This document shows, piece after piece, positions 1 to 9,094 of a DNA stretch of 64,000 nucleotides. Position numbers and translations under genes: made by a program. The stretch covers positions 93,544-157,543 of the forward strand of contig NZ_JAIVLH010000015.1 in assembly GCF_020524345.1 (NCBI RefSeq), written 5' to 3'. The notes under the pieces were generated by a model that saw only the letters and a list, made by a program, of their open reading frames with translations, had not been told where the DNA came from and did not search any database. Origin of the DNA: Metabacillus niabensis. GTDB lineage: Bacteria; Bacillota; Bacilli; Bacillales; Bacillaceae. The first letter of the stretch is position 1. Every line of letters begins with the position of its first letter.

Positions 1-714
1 AAACGTGCCATTGAAGACCATTTTGATAAATCCTATGAACTAGAGGAGACTTTAGCGAATAAAGAAAAGTGGGACATATTAGAGGAAGTTCAGCAAATAT
101 CAGAATTAGCAAACATTCATTATATAAGACAAAAAGAACCAAAAGGTCTTGGACATGCGATTTATTGTGCAAGACGTTTTATTGGAAATGAACCTTTCGC
201 TGTCATGCTTGGTGATGATATTGTCCAGACGGATTCAACTCCATGCTTAAAGCAATTAATTGATGTATATGAAGAATTTAATAGTACCGTAGTAGGTGTA
301 CAAAAAGTTGCTCATGAAGATGTTTCGAAATATGGAATTGTAAGTTACAAAGAAGAGTTAGCAACAGATATATTTCATGTGAATGACATGGTTGAAAAGC
401 CTAAGCAAAATGAAGCACCATCAAATAGTGCTATTTTGGGACGGTATATTCTAAGCCCGGAAATCCTTGATCTATTAGCTGTACAAGAACCTGGCTCAGG
501 TGGAGAAATTCAATTAACAGATGCATTGAAGCAGCTTTCTACACAGCAGCGTGTATTAGCCTATCATTTTAAAGGAAAACGTTATGATGTTGGCGATAAG
601 CTAGGATTCATTAAGGCAACAATTGATTTTTCATTACAAAGAGAAGATTTGAAAACAGAGTTGTTAGACTATCTTGAGAAAATTGTTGGAAAGCAAACAC
701 AGATAGGAAACTAA
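1..714 (+). CDS. gtaB: UTP-glucose-1-phosphate uridylyltransferase, C-terminal part
   Basis: The reading frame is open from the first base of the window, so the 5' end lies outside; 237 residues are visible of a family usually near 290. The enzyme makes UDP-glucose from UTP and glucose-1-phosphate in the cytoplasm, for glucosylated wall polymers and as substrate of the next gene. Seen: the PKGLGHAI segment near residue 47, the MLGDD motif, MVEKP in the middle, the GGEIQLTDAL segment and the YDVGDKLGF segment, all typical of GalU/GtaB. The next gene (UDP-glucose dehydrogenase) begins 22 bases downstream with its own RBS, so the two probably form an operon giving UDP-glucuronate. The family call is firm; the symbol follows Bacillus usage. 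Confidence 0.93.
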   Translation, partial: KRAIEDHFDKSYELEETLANKEKWDILEEVQQISELANIHYIRQKEPKGLGHAIYCARRFIGNEPFAVMLGDDIVQTDSTPCLKQLIDVYEEFNSTVVGVQKVAHEDVSKYGIVSYKEELATDIFHVNDMVEKPKQNEAPSNSAILGRYILSPEILDLLAVQEPGSGGEIQLTDALKQLSTQQRVLAYHFKGKRYDVGDKLGFIKATIDFSLQREDLKTELLDYLEKIVGKQTQIGN

Positions 715-736
715 ATTCTCTTGAGGAGGAAACGAC

Positions 737-2044
737 TTGAAAATTACTGTAGCTGGTACAGGTTATGTCGGGTTAGTTACCGGGGTTGCTTTAGCTGAAA
801 TTGGTCATAATGTAACATGTTTTGATATTGATACAGAAAAGATTGCTCAATTATCAGAAGGAAACACACCAATTTATGAGCCAGGATTAGATGAAATCCT
901 AAGAACAAATCAACGGTCAAAACGGTTGTTTTTTACTTCAAATCCTGAGTTGTCGTACAAGGGTCCGGAAATTGTCATAATCGCAGTCGGTACCCCCGAA
1001 AAAGAGGATGGTTCTGCAAATTTATCCTACGTTCAAAGTGTTGCTGAGCATATTGCAAAATACATAACAAAAAATGAAATCATTATTGTAACAAAAAGCA
1101 CAGTGCCGGTAGGTACAAATCGTAAAGTTAAAAAATGGATTGAAGAAGATCTCACCCAACCATGTCAAATACATATCGTTTCGAATCCGGAGTTTTTAAG
1201 AGAAGGGTCTGCTCTCCATGATACGTTTAATGGAGATAGAATTGTTATCGGTTGTGAAAATGAAGAGGTTGCTTTGAAAATGGAAGAACTTTATGCCCCA
1301 TTGAACGTTCCTATTGTTCATACAGATATTGAAAGTGCAGAAATGATTAAATATGCTTCTAATGCATTTTTGGCAACAAAAATAAGCTTTATCAATGAGA
1401 TTGCGAACATTTGTGAAAAGGTTGGAGCCAATATTGAGGATGTCTCAAAAGGCATTGGGATGGACGAGAGGATCGGTCCTAAGTTTTTACAGGCAGGATT
1501 GGGGTATGGGGGATCCTGTTTTCCGAAGGATACGAAGGCACTTGTGCAATTGGCTGGAGACTTACAACATCGCTTTCAGCTTTTAGAGTCTGTAATTAAT
1601 GTGAATAATAAACAGCCTTTATTATTACTTCAGAAAGCAAAGAATCAAATAGGGAATCTTGAACGAAAAAAGGTTGCGGTATTAGGGCTAGCATTTAAGC
1701 CTAATACGGATGATATCCGAGAGTCTGCTGCCTTAATATTAATAAAAAGCTTATTAGAGCAAGGTGCTGATATACATGTTTATGACCCGATTGCCCTAAA
1801 ATCAGCAAAAAAAGTATTAGGTGATTTGGTTTCTTATTACGAAACAATTGATGAAACTATTCTACATGCAGAGGTAACGTTTATTGCGACAGAGTGGGAG
1901 GACGTGTTAAATTATCCCTTAAGGAAATATAAGGAATATATGAAATATCCCAATGTTATTGATGGGAGAAACTGTTATTCATTAGAAATGGCAAAAAAGG
2001 AAAAAATTACATACATCTCAGTAGGCAGAAAAATCATTGTTTAG
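737..2044 (+). CDS. ugd: UDP-glucose 6-dehydrogenase
   Basis: A 435-residue NAD-dependent dehydrogenase that oxidises UDP-glucose to UDP-glucuronate in the cytoplasm, a precursor of teichuronic acid or acidic capsule. The N-terminal Rossmann motif (GTGYVGLVTG, residues 7-16), the STVPVGT segment, NPEFLREGSA, and the catalytic-cysteine segment GYGGSCFPKD (about residue 256) are all present. The C-terminal UDP-binding domain follows, with AFKPNTDDIRES. The start is TTG at 737, chosen because GAGGAGG lies directly upstream and the Rossmann motif begins at once. It sits just after gtaB. A second, more distant dehydrogenase of the WecC type lies at 7557, so two different uronic acids may be made at this locus. 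TuaD is the likely B. subtilis counterpart. Confidence 0.95.
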   Translation: MKITVAGTGYVGLVTGVALAEIGHNVTCFDIDTEKIAQLSEGNTPIYEPGLDEILRTNQRSKRLFFTSNPELSYKGPEIVIIAVGTPEKEDGSANLSYVQSVAEHIAKYITKNEIIIVTKSTVPVGTNRKVKKWIEEDLTQPCQIHIVSNPEFLREGSALHDTFNGDRIVIGCENEEVALKMEELYAPLNVPIVHTDIESAEMIKYASNAFLATKISFINEIANICEKVGANIEDVSKGIGMDERIGPKFLQAGLGYGGSCFPKDTKALVQLAGDLQHRFQLLESVINVNNKQPLLLLQKAKNQIGNLERKKVAVLGLAFKPNTDDIRESAALILIKSLLEQGADIHVYDPIALKSAKKVLGDLVSYYETIDETILHAEVTFIATEWEDVLNYPLRKYKEYMKYPNVIDGRNCYSLEMAKKEKITYISVGRKIIV

Positions 2045-2237
2045 ATCATTTTTATTTGAAAACTCCCTGTTAAGGGTGTTTTTTCTTTAGTACATCGAAA
2101 GAATATGAAAACTTGTGAGAAAATTAGAAGTTTCCTTAGTTTTTATAAAATTCGCGTTTACATTTGGAATTAGTTATTATAGTTTTAGTAAGGAAGAATC
2201 TTTTATATCTAAAATTGGTAAGTAGGGAGCTGGCTCC

Positions 2238-3506
2238 ATGTTTAAATTTACTGAAAATGTATACGAAAGCAATTTACCGATTCGCTATGTATTTGAAGAA
2301 GGAGAACATAACAAAGATTTTTTAGTTGTTGTCTTTTCTGGTTTTAATCCACCTAATGCAAAATTGGCGAATAGCTATAATTACATACGTACTTTGAGAA
2401 ATGTAGATTGTAACAGATTATTTATTTTAGATAATTATGGGCCAAGAGGAAGTTATTATTTAGGCTCGAGGGAAGAATATGAGGTTGAGTCCTCTATTGC
2501 ATCGTTAATTAACTTTATTTCTAGAAAATATGGAATAAGCCAGGAAAATGTCATTACAGCGGGGTCTTCGAAGGGAGGAAGTGCTGCTCTTTACTATGGG
2601 TTAAAATATCACTATGGTCACGTTGTAACAGGAGCACCCCAAACAAGAATTGCGGACTATATCCAACGAAACACCAAGGAAACAGCTGACTACATGCTTG
2701 GTCACAATCCAGGAGAAGAACAAATTAATCATTTAAATGACATGATTTTTAAACAGTTAAATGAAGATTCTTTAACAAAGATTCATTTATTGACGAGTGA
2801 AAATGATATCCAATATAAACGTCATATTACGCCATTCGTTGAAAGATTGGACAAATTTGGAATGGATTATCAATTAACAGTTAATAATCAAATTGAGAGC
2901 CATAATGCAATTGCAGTTCATTTCCCACTTTTTTTAATGACGAAAATGTCAAATATTATGTATGGAATAAACATTCGAAATCTGCAATTACAAAAACAGT
3001 CGCCTGCAAGTTGGAATTTAAAAGCGGACTATGAGCTGTCAAATCAGAATAAGTCAATACTAATGAAAATCGTTGTGAAAAATCAAGAAAAGGTTATCTC
3101 CGAAGTTCCTGTTAAGGATGAAACCTTTTTCAATATTAAGGACTTGAAAATCAAAGGATCTAAGGTATTAGATATATACTTTTTAATAGAAGTTGATGGA
3201 CAAGCTATCTTACATCTGCCTATGGATAGCTTATTTATAAGTAATGGATCAATCCTTGAAGGAACAGAATTTTCAATTGAAGCTGACAAAATCCATTTCA
3301 AGATCAACATCGAGGATCAACCAGATATTCAATATGCTTTTTATATTAGGAGAAATAATGTCGTGATTGATAAGCTTATGTATCAAGATTCTCAAGAACT
3401 TGTATACCCTATAAAGGATAAAGGTAAGTACCAAGTTCATTATTTTATTCGGACAAATAACGGAGAGAAATTTAGTGATCGAACTAAAGCTATTACATAT
3501 GAATAA
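2238..3506 (+). CDS. Asp2-like alpha/beta-hydrolase-fold protein of the polysaccharide locus
   Basis: A 422-residue protein with no signal peptide. The first 240 residues look like an alpha/beta hydrolase: the sequence GSSKGG (residues 109-114) provides a G-x-S-x-G elbow with Ser111, followed by a possible acid in SENDIQ and a histidine in ESHNA. This resembles the Asp2 family of accessory secretion and glycan-modifying proteins; that link is from pattern memory. The C-terminal 180 residues look like beta-sandwich repeats, ending in a segment similar to Y_Y_Y-type domains. It is the first of three closely packed genes with a coiled-coil methyltransferase and a large glycosyltransferase, which suggests polymer modification such as acyl transfer or removal. 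The substrate is unknown. Confidence 0.6.
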   Translation: MFKFTENVYESNLPIRYVFEEGEHNKDFLVVVFSGFNPPNAKLANSYNYIRTLRNVDCNRLFILDNYGPRGSYYLGSREEYEVESSIASLINFISRKYGISQENVITAGSSKGGSAALYYGLKYHYGHVVTGAPQTRIADYIQRNTKETADYMLGHNPGEEQINHLNDMIFKQLNEDSLTKIHLLTSENDIQYKRHITPFVERLDKFGMDYQLTVNNQIESHNAIAVHFPLFLMTKMSNIMYGINIRNLQLQKQSPASWNLKADYELSNQNKSILMKIVVKNQEKVISEVPVKDETFFNIKDLKIKGSKVLDIYFLIEVDGQAILHLPMDSLFISNGSILEGTEFSIEADKIHFKINIEDQPDIQYAFYIRRNNVVIDKLMYQDSQELVYPIKDKGKYQVHYFIRTNNGEKFSDRTKAITYE

Positions 3507-3532
3507 CCGAGAGTGAAATAGGAGTGTATGAT

Positions 3533-4567
3533 GTGAAAAAACCTATAGACCGTGTTAGCCAGGCGTATTTTGATGAATTAGGTACTACGTTTGGGCAAAA
3601 GGTAAGAAACCGAATTAATTGGATTTGTGGCGAAGTAAAAGGTCCAAACGTTTTAGATGTAGGGTGCTCCCAGGGAATTGTTTCAATCTTACTTGGGAGA
3701 GAAGGTAAAAATGTATTAGGAATTGACCTATTAGAGGAAGCGATTGAATATGCTAGTAGCACGTTAGAGAAAGAAGCGGAGCCAACAAAAGAACTTGTTT
3801 CTTTTGTGAATGCAAATTTTATTACATATCCTTATGGTGATAGGAAATTTGATACAATTATTTTTGGTGAAATTCTCGAGCATTTAACAAACCCAAAGGA
3901 TTTTCTTACTCATGCTAAAAGTCTCTTAACCGAAGACGGAAAAGTTATTGTTACCGTACCGTTTGGTGTTAATGATTATTTTGATCATAAAAAAACGTAC
4001 TACCTAAGTGGCTTATTAGATTTACAAGACAGTGACTTGAAAATCACTGAACTGAAGTTTTTTGGGAAATGGATAGGGGCAATTTTTAAGCTTCACCCTT
4101 CGGATGAAGCTGTGGAATTTGGCGGTGAACTATTAATTCATTCAGAAAAAGCTTTTGAAGAAATCGAAAGGGCTAATAACAAAGAAGCAAGTATGCTTAA
4201 AAAGCGAGTACAAGAATTAGAAAAACAAAATGAGGATTATAAACAGCAGATGTCGAATTTAGAAGCTGTAAATACAAGTTTTGTTGCTGAGTTAAAGGAT
4301 GAAATTGATCGTCTAAAAGAAATCACAGAGAGTAGTATTTCAGACGATCGGAAGAGATTGGAAAGTGCTACCCAAGCATTAATAGAAGAGAAAAAAGCCA
4401 AAATCACCCTACAACAGGAACTAATTGACACTTATAAATATGAAGAGAAGCTGTTAAAATCCTATAAGAAACTATCGAAGAAATATGATGCATTGAGCCA
4501 CTCTAAGCTTGGTAAATTAGCAGTTAAATATTGGAAATTTAAAAAAGGTATATTCAGGGGGAAGTAA
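3533..4567 (+). CDS. SAM-dependent methyltransferase with long C-terminal coiled coil
   Basis: About 344 residues. Residues 1-190 are a class I methyltransferase: motif I reads VLDVGCSQG, then an acidic GIDLLEEA ribose-binding segment, and FDTIIFGEILEHL as motif II/III. From about residue 200 to 310 it is a long charged coiled coil. The tail is short and basic (KYWKFKKGIFRGK). GTG at 3533 is preferred over GTG at 3524 because AGGAG at 3520-3524 overlaps the upstream codon but sits 8 bases before 3533. The downstream glycosyltransferase begins 1 base after the stop. Methyltransferase plus coiled coil beside an ABC-exported polymer recalls chain-terminating enzymes such as WbdD, where the coil acts as a ruler. 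That role is inference. Confidence 0.75.
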   Translation: MKKPIDRVSQAYFDELGTTFGQKVRNRINWICGEVKGPNVLDVGCSQGIVSILLGREGKNVLGIDLLEEAIEYASSTLEKEAEPTKELVSFVNANFITYPYGDRKFDTIIFGEILEHLTNPKDFLTHAKSLLTEDGKVIVTVPFGVNDYFDHKKTYYLSGLLDLQDSDLKITELKFFGKWIGAIFKLHPSDEAVEFGGELLIHSEKAFEEIERANNKEASMLKKRVQELEKQNEDYKQQMSNLEAVNTSFVAELKDEIDRLKEITESSISDDRKRLESATQALIEEKKAKITLQQELIDTYKYEEKLLKSYKKLSKKYDALSHSKLGKLAVKYWKFKKGIFRGK

Positions 4568-4568
4568 A

Positions 4569-7259
4569 TTGGATATTACATCTATAGAGGATAGACTATC
4601 ACTTGTCCAAGAAAAGAGAAGGCAGCTTTCAGAAAGTATAAATGATGAAAAAGAAATCATCAAGCTCTTAAATTCAGGGAAAAAAATTGATGATTTCATG
4701 AAGTATGTACGAACAGGTGCTGTTGAATCTGTTGAAGATTATTTAAAATACCGAGATGATGTTGCCGACAAAGCATTCTTTGAGAATGTTAAACCACTTC
4801 TTGACCAGATCCCTTCAAGTAATGGCAGCAGGTATTACAATAAATTTAGTGTGAATATTGGTATAATCGCTGATGAATTTTTATACTCTTCTTATAAAGA
4901 TATCGCAAATTTTATCTATATTACACGAGATAACTATAAAGAGTTCAAGGGTAAGTTAGATTTAATTTTTGTTGCAAGCACATGGAGAGGAATTGATGAG
5001 GGATGGAAGGGTCTTGCTAATCCTAAATCTGAAAAGATTCGGAATGAGCTTTTTGATATTCTTGAGGTTTTTAAAAAAGATGGAGTTAAAACCATCTTTT
5101 ACTCAAAAGAGGATCCTGTAAACTATGAGCGTTTTATTGGAATTGCTCAAAACTGTGACTATGTTTTTACGACTGCAAAAGAAGTCGTGGAATCGTATAA
5201 AAAGGATTGTGGGCATAGTCGTGTCAGCGTATTAGAATTTGGGGTTAATCCTTATTATCACAACCCTGTAGGAATGAAGAAGGTCGAAAAGAAAAAAGAA
5301 GTTCTTTTTGCGGGTTCATGGTATCAAAAATATACTCATCGTCAAGAAGAAACACGAACCATTTTTAATGGTGTATTAGCGGGTAAAAGAGATCTGAAGA
5401 TAATTGATCGTAATTATGAATTAAATCATCCAAATTATTTCTTCCCAAAATCATATTTACCTTATGTATCTCCATCTATTTCACATGAATATATTCAAAA
5501 GCTGCATAAGCTTTACGACTGGTCAATAAATTTGAACTCGGTTACTTTTAGTGAAACTATGTTTGCTAACCGTGTTTATGAGCTGCAGGCAATTGGGAAT
5601 CTTATTTTATCAAATTATAGTGTAGGAATTAATAATAAATTTCCTAATGTCTTTTTAATTAACGATGAGGAAGAGGTTCCGTATATCTTAAACCAATACT
5701 CAGAGAAGGAGCTATATAAACAGCAGGTTTATGGGATAAGAAGAGTGATGTCATCTGAAACAACCTTTGACCGTCTTCAATTCTTGATGGATTTTGTTGG
5801 ATATGATCATAAACCGATCGTCAAAAAAGTTGCGGTTTTAGCCAAAGACATTACACCGGAGCTGCAGAGAGATTTTGATGTACAGACCTATCAACATAAG
5901 GAATTGTTTCTTGAAAGTGAATTTAATGAAGAAAAGTTTAGTCAATTTGATATTATTGCCTATTTCAACCCTGATAATGCATATCATGAATTTTATTTGG
6001 AAGATATGATCAATGCTTTTAAATATACAGATTCTGACTATGTAACGAAAGATAGCTTCTATGATGGTAGTCAGTATGTTGAAGGTCACAATCATGATTA
6101 TGTAAACGAAATGAAGGATAAATATCGAACTGTTTTCTGGAAGGATTCTTTTAGTCTTGAGACACTAAATAATTTAAATGGCCAAACAAAACTAAAAAAT
6201 GGTTATAGTATTGATCCATTTGAGTTAGTTGTAAATAAAGATCAGTTAATCGGTACTCCTGACCAAACAGAGTTTGATCTTTCAGTTATTATACCTGTTT
6301 ATAACAATGGTCATCATTTATTTAATAAATGTTTTCTAAGTCTACGTCGAAGTACCATTTTTGATAAAATGGAGATACTCTTAGTGGATGATGGTTCATC
6401 AGATCGAGATACGCAAATGTTTATCCACCGTATTTGCCGGGACTATCCAAATGTAAGAAGTTACTTCTTTAACGATTCAGGAAGTGGAAGTGCTTCAAGG
6501 GCAAGAAATAAAGGCTTTGAGCTTTCAACTGCACCATATGTAACTTATTTAGATCCAGATAATGAAGCTATAAATGATGGTTATCAAAGGCTTTATGACA
6601 TTATTGTTCAAAATGATTTTGATATGGTGGTCGGAGATATCGTGCGACTAGATAATGAGAAAAAGATAAAGCTACCATTCCATAGAGTAGCGATGAGATT
6701 TGCGCTGGGGGATGTCATAACAGATCCTAAGAAATTTCTAGTCGATTCTAATCTAAAAGCACAAAGTATCCAAGCTTTAGTGGTGAAACGTGAAATCATT
6801 GAAAATAATGATATTAAGATGGTTTTAAATGCTGCGGGTCAGGATACTTTATTCTTCCATGAATTGATGCTTAACTCTCAAAAAATTAAGACAGTTGATT
6901 TGGATATTCACATCTATTATGCGGCTGTTACAGGATCTGTAACGAATACTATAACAAAGAAGTTTTTCGATAAGTATTTAGTACTTGAACAGCATAGAAT
7001 TCCTTTCCTAAATCGCCAGGGCTTAATGAAAGCATATATGGAGCGAAGATTTAATTATTACTTTAAAAATTGGTATATGAAACGACTAACAAGGGTAGCA
7101 GACGAAGACTTACGCCCGGCTATTGATAAACTGTATGAAATTTTCTCACTTTATAAAGATCAATTGAAAGTTTATGATGAAGTAATTGATAAATTCAATA
7201 AACTTTATAACAAAGGTGAGTATGCTAAAATAGTCGACTTGGTCAATGAAAAAATATAG
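4569..7259 (+). CDS. Two-domain glycosyltransferase (CgeB-like plus GT2)
   Basis: An 896-residue cytoplasmic protein with two glycosyltransferase-like regions. The N-terminal half, after a short coiled region, resembles CgeB/DUF3880-type transferases: VLFAGSWYQK near residue 240 and a GT4-like segment with TMFANRVYELQA. From about residue 570 it is a GT2 enzyme, with DLSVIIPVYNNG, the LLVDDGSSD nucleotide-binding motif and YLDPDNE as the DXD-like motif. The start is TTG at 4569, one base after the preceding stop, with an AGGGGGAAG RBS inside the upstream gene, so translation is probably coupled. Such large bifunctional transferases usually build repeat units of wall or capsule glycans. Donor and acceptor sugars cannot be read from sequence. 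Confidence 0.8.
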   Translation: MDITSIEDRLSLVQEKRRQLSESINDEKEIIKLLNSGKKIDDFMKYVRTGAVESVEDYLKYRDDVADKAFFENVKPLLDQIPSSNGSRYYNKFSVNIGIIADEFLYSSYKDIANFIYITRDNYKEFKGKLDLIFVASTWRGIDEGWKGLANPKSEKIRNELFDILEVFKKDGVKTIFYSKEDPVNYERFIGIAQNCDYVFTTAKEVVESYKKDCGHSRVSVLEFGVNPYYHNPVGMKKVEKKKEVLFAGSWYQKYTHRQEETRTIFNGVLAGKRDLKIIDRNYELNHPNYFFPKSYLPYVSPSISHEYIQKLHKLYDWSINLNSVTFSETMFANRVYELQAIGNLILSNYSVGINNKFPNVFLINDEEEVPYILNQYSEKELYKQQVYGIRRVMSSETTFDRLQFLMDFVGYDHKPIVKKVAVLAKDITPELQRDFDVQTYQHKELFLESEFNEEKFSQFDIIAYFNPDNAYHEFYLEDMINAFKYTDSDYVTKDSFYDGSQYVEGHNHDYVNEMKDKYRTVFWKDSFSLETLNNLNGQTKLKNGYSIDPFELVVNKDQLIGTPDQTEFDLSVIIPVYNNGHHLFNKCFLSLRRSTIFDKMEILLVDDGSSDRDTQMFIHRICRDYPNVRSYFFNDSGSGSASRARNKGFELSTAPYVTYLDPDNEAINDGYQRLYDIIVQNDFDMVVGDIVRLDNEKKIKLPFHRVAMRFALGDVITDPKKFLVDSNLKAQSIQALVVKREIIENNDIKMVLNAAGQDTLFFHELMLNSQKIKTVDLDIHIYYAAVTGSVTNTITKKFFDKYLVLEQHRIPFLNRQGLMKAYMERRFNYYFKNWYMKRLTRVADEDLRPAIDKLYEIFSLYKDQLKVYDEVIDKFNKLYNKGEYAKIVDLVNEKI

Positions 7260-7273
7260 TTTAAGTAAAAATG

Positions 7274-7308
7274 GAGGGGAAATGAACTAATCATTTCCTT
7301 CTTTTTTA
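7274..7308 (+). terminator. Rho-independent terminator
   Basis: A GGGGAAATGA / TCATTTCCTT stem (one G-T pair) with a five-base loop is followed by a T-rich run (cttttttatttt). It lies 15 bases after the large glycosyltransferase gene and closes the 2238-7259 group. Confidence 0.75.
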
Positions 7309-7455
7309 TTTTAAAAAACACAAACTATTCTAAGATAGAATTAGCTAATCAGTTTACCCTCAAAAAAACATTTAAAAATCGAAACCTTTAAAGGAATGTA
7401 TTAACTTTGGATTTAAGGGGAAAATGTCAAATAAGAAAAAAATATTTAATTTTAA

Positions 7456-7483
7456 TTGAACAGTCGACAAAAAGTGATATAAT
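7456..7483 (+). promoter_or_regulatory. Sigma-A type promoter of the wecC-like gene
   Basis: TTGAAC and TATAAT are separated by 16 bases, 74 bases upstream of the ATG. The -10 box is perfect. The surrounding 290-base intergenic region is very A/T rich and contains no other gene. Confidence 0.65.
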
Positions 7484-7556
7484 TAGAAATTGGTATTTAG
7501 TAACAAAATTTAAATGGTAAAGTTTCCATATGTATATTGAAAGTGGGGATCCATAA

Positions 7557-8840
7557 ATGAAAATTTGTACAGTAGGACTAGGATACATAGGTCTACCTAC
7601 ATCCATAATGTTTGCAAAGCATGATGTAGAAGTAGTTGGTGTTGACGTAAAGCCGGAAGTAATTGATTCTTTGAATGCTGGAAAAATTCATATAGAAGAG
7701 CCTGGATTACAAGAGGCTTTAGAAGAAGTAGTTGCTAAGGGGACATTCAAGGCAGCTTTACAACCAGAAAAAGCAGATGCATTTATTGTTGCTGTTCCAA
7801 CTCCGAACAATGATGATGAGCACAAATCATGTGATTTAAACTATGTCCTAAGTGCTGTGAAAAACGTTATTCCATTCTTACAGCAAGGAAATGTATTAAT
7901 TGTAGAATCTACAATTGGACCAAGAAGTATGGATGATCATGTAAAACCATTAGTTGAAGAGGCAGGATTTGTAGTTGGAAAAGATATTTTCCTCGTGCAT
8001 TGTCCGGAGCGTGTATTACCTGGTCAAATTATGCATGAGTTAATTTATAATAACCGTATTGTTGGGGGGATCACTCCAGCATGTACGGAAGCGGGAGCAA
8101 TGGTTTACAGCACATTTGTAAAAGGAGAAATTATCCGTACAGATGCTAAGACAGCTGAAATGTCTAAATTAATGGAAAATACTTTCCGTGATGTGAACAT
8201 TGCATTAGCAAATGAGTTAACTAAAGTGTGTAATGAATTGGATATTAATGCCTTAGATGTTATTCAAATGGCTAATAAACATCCACGTGTTAACCTCCAC
8301 ACTCCAGGGCCAGGTGTTGGTGGTCACTGTTTAGCAGTTGATCCATACTTTATTGTGGCGAAAGCTCCAGAAACAGCTAAGTTAATTAATCTTTCAAGAG
8401 AAATTAACGTTTCAATGCCACATTACGTTGTTGAGAATGTAAATAAATTAATGGAGAATGCAAACGGAAAAGTTGTTACTATATTTGGCTTAACTTACAA
8501 AGGTAATGTTGATGATATCCGTGAGAGTCCTGCAATGGAGATACTTGAACTTCTTAAAGAAGAAGGCAAATATGAAGTCCGTGCATTTGATCCACATGTT
8601 GAAAAAGACTTTGTTATTAGTAATATGGAAGAAGCAGTTCAATCATCAGATTTAGTGCTTATTCTATCTGATCATAATGAGTTTAAAGAATTAAACTGGG
8701 ATCAATTAAAAGGTATGAATACAAAGCAAATATTCGATACGAAAAATGTAGTGAAAAATTCTTCTGACGAATTTAACTATATTAATTTTGGTACCTTATA
8801 CCAAGCGTTGAAGAAAGAATCAAATAAAATTTATCAATAA
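7557..8840 (+). CDS. wecC: UDP-N-acetyl-D-mannosaminuronate dehydrogenase (WecC type)
   Basis: A 427-residue nucleotide-sugar dehydrogenase of the same superfamily as the gene at 737, but closer to WecC, which oxidises UDP-ManNAc to UDP-ManNAcA. Seen: Rossmann motif VGLGYIGLPTS at residues 6-16, STIGPRS, the HCPERVLPG segment typical of this subfamily, catalytic-cysteine motif GPGVGGHCLAVDP near residue 256, and GLTYKGNVDDIRESP in the C-terminal domain. The ATG has an AAAGTGGGG-type RBS. The required UDP-ManNAc would come from the wecB homologue at 27869. It has its own promoter and terminators. UDP-GlcNAc dehydrogenase activity is an alternative that cannot be excluded from sequence. Confidence 0.85.
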   Translation: MKICTVGLGYIGLPTSIMFAKHDVEVVGVDVKPEVIDSLNAGKIHIEEPGLQEALEEVVAKGTFKAALQPEKADAFIVAVPTPNNDDEHKSCDLNYVLSAVKNVIPFLQQGNVLIVESTIGPRSMDDHVKPLVEEAGFVVGKDIFLVHCPERVLPGQIMHELIYNNRIVGGITPACTEAGAMVYSTFVKGEIIRTDAKTAEMSKLMENTFRDVNIALANELTKVCNELDINALDVIQMANKHPRVNLHTPGPGVGGHCLAVDPYFIVAKAPETAKLINLSREINVSMPHYVVENVNKLMENANGKVVTIFGLTYKGNVDDIRESPAMEILELLKEEGKYEVRAFDPHVEKDFVISNMEEAVQSSDLVLILSDHNEFKELNWDQLKGMNTKQIFDTKNVVKNSSDEFNYINFGTLYQALKKESNKIYQ

Positions 8841-8845
8841 AGTAA

Positions 8846-8873
8846 TTGCATGGACACTCTAGTGTCCATGCTT
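8846..8873. terminator. Perfect hairpin after the wecC-like gene
   Basis: GCATGGACAC and GTGTCCATGC form a perfect ten-base stem around TCTA, immediately after the stop. No T-run follows it. It may act with the conventional terminator 25 bases further on, or stabilise the mRNA 3' end. Confidence 0.45.
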
Positions 8874-8895
8874 AATCGTAGATAAATTGATATTG

Positions 8896-8918
8896 GCAGG
8901 AGGAAATCCTGCTTTTTT
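8896..8918 (+). terminator. Rho-independent terminator
   Basis: GCAGGA / TCCTGC stem with a five-base loop, directly followed by six T residues. Confidence 0.75.
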
Positions 8919-9094
8919 ATATTATAAGTATCATCATGAGTTTTGCTCATTTTGGATACACTTATGATATTGATAAAATTGTGACGATTAATGTAATTGT
9001 TTGCAATATGTGCTAGTATAGAAATGTTTTTATTTTATTCTCATACTAAAAAGAGAGCATGAGAAAACATAACATAAGCTAGGGGAACTTTTTT

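Noticed and set aside
2059..2085. Terminator after ugd
   Set aside because: Only a four-base CCCT/AGGG stem can be drawn before the T-run, too weak to list.
8980..9094. Promoter before the ABC permease gene
   Set aside because: TATAGA with an extended TG is present, but the only -35-like hexamer is 14 bases away, so I could not support a specific call.
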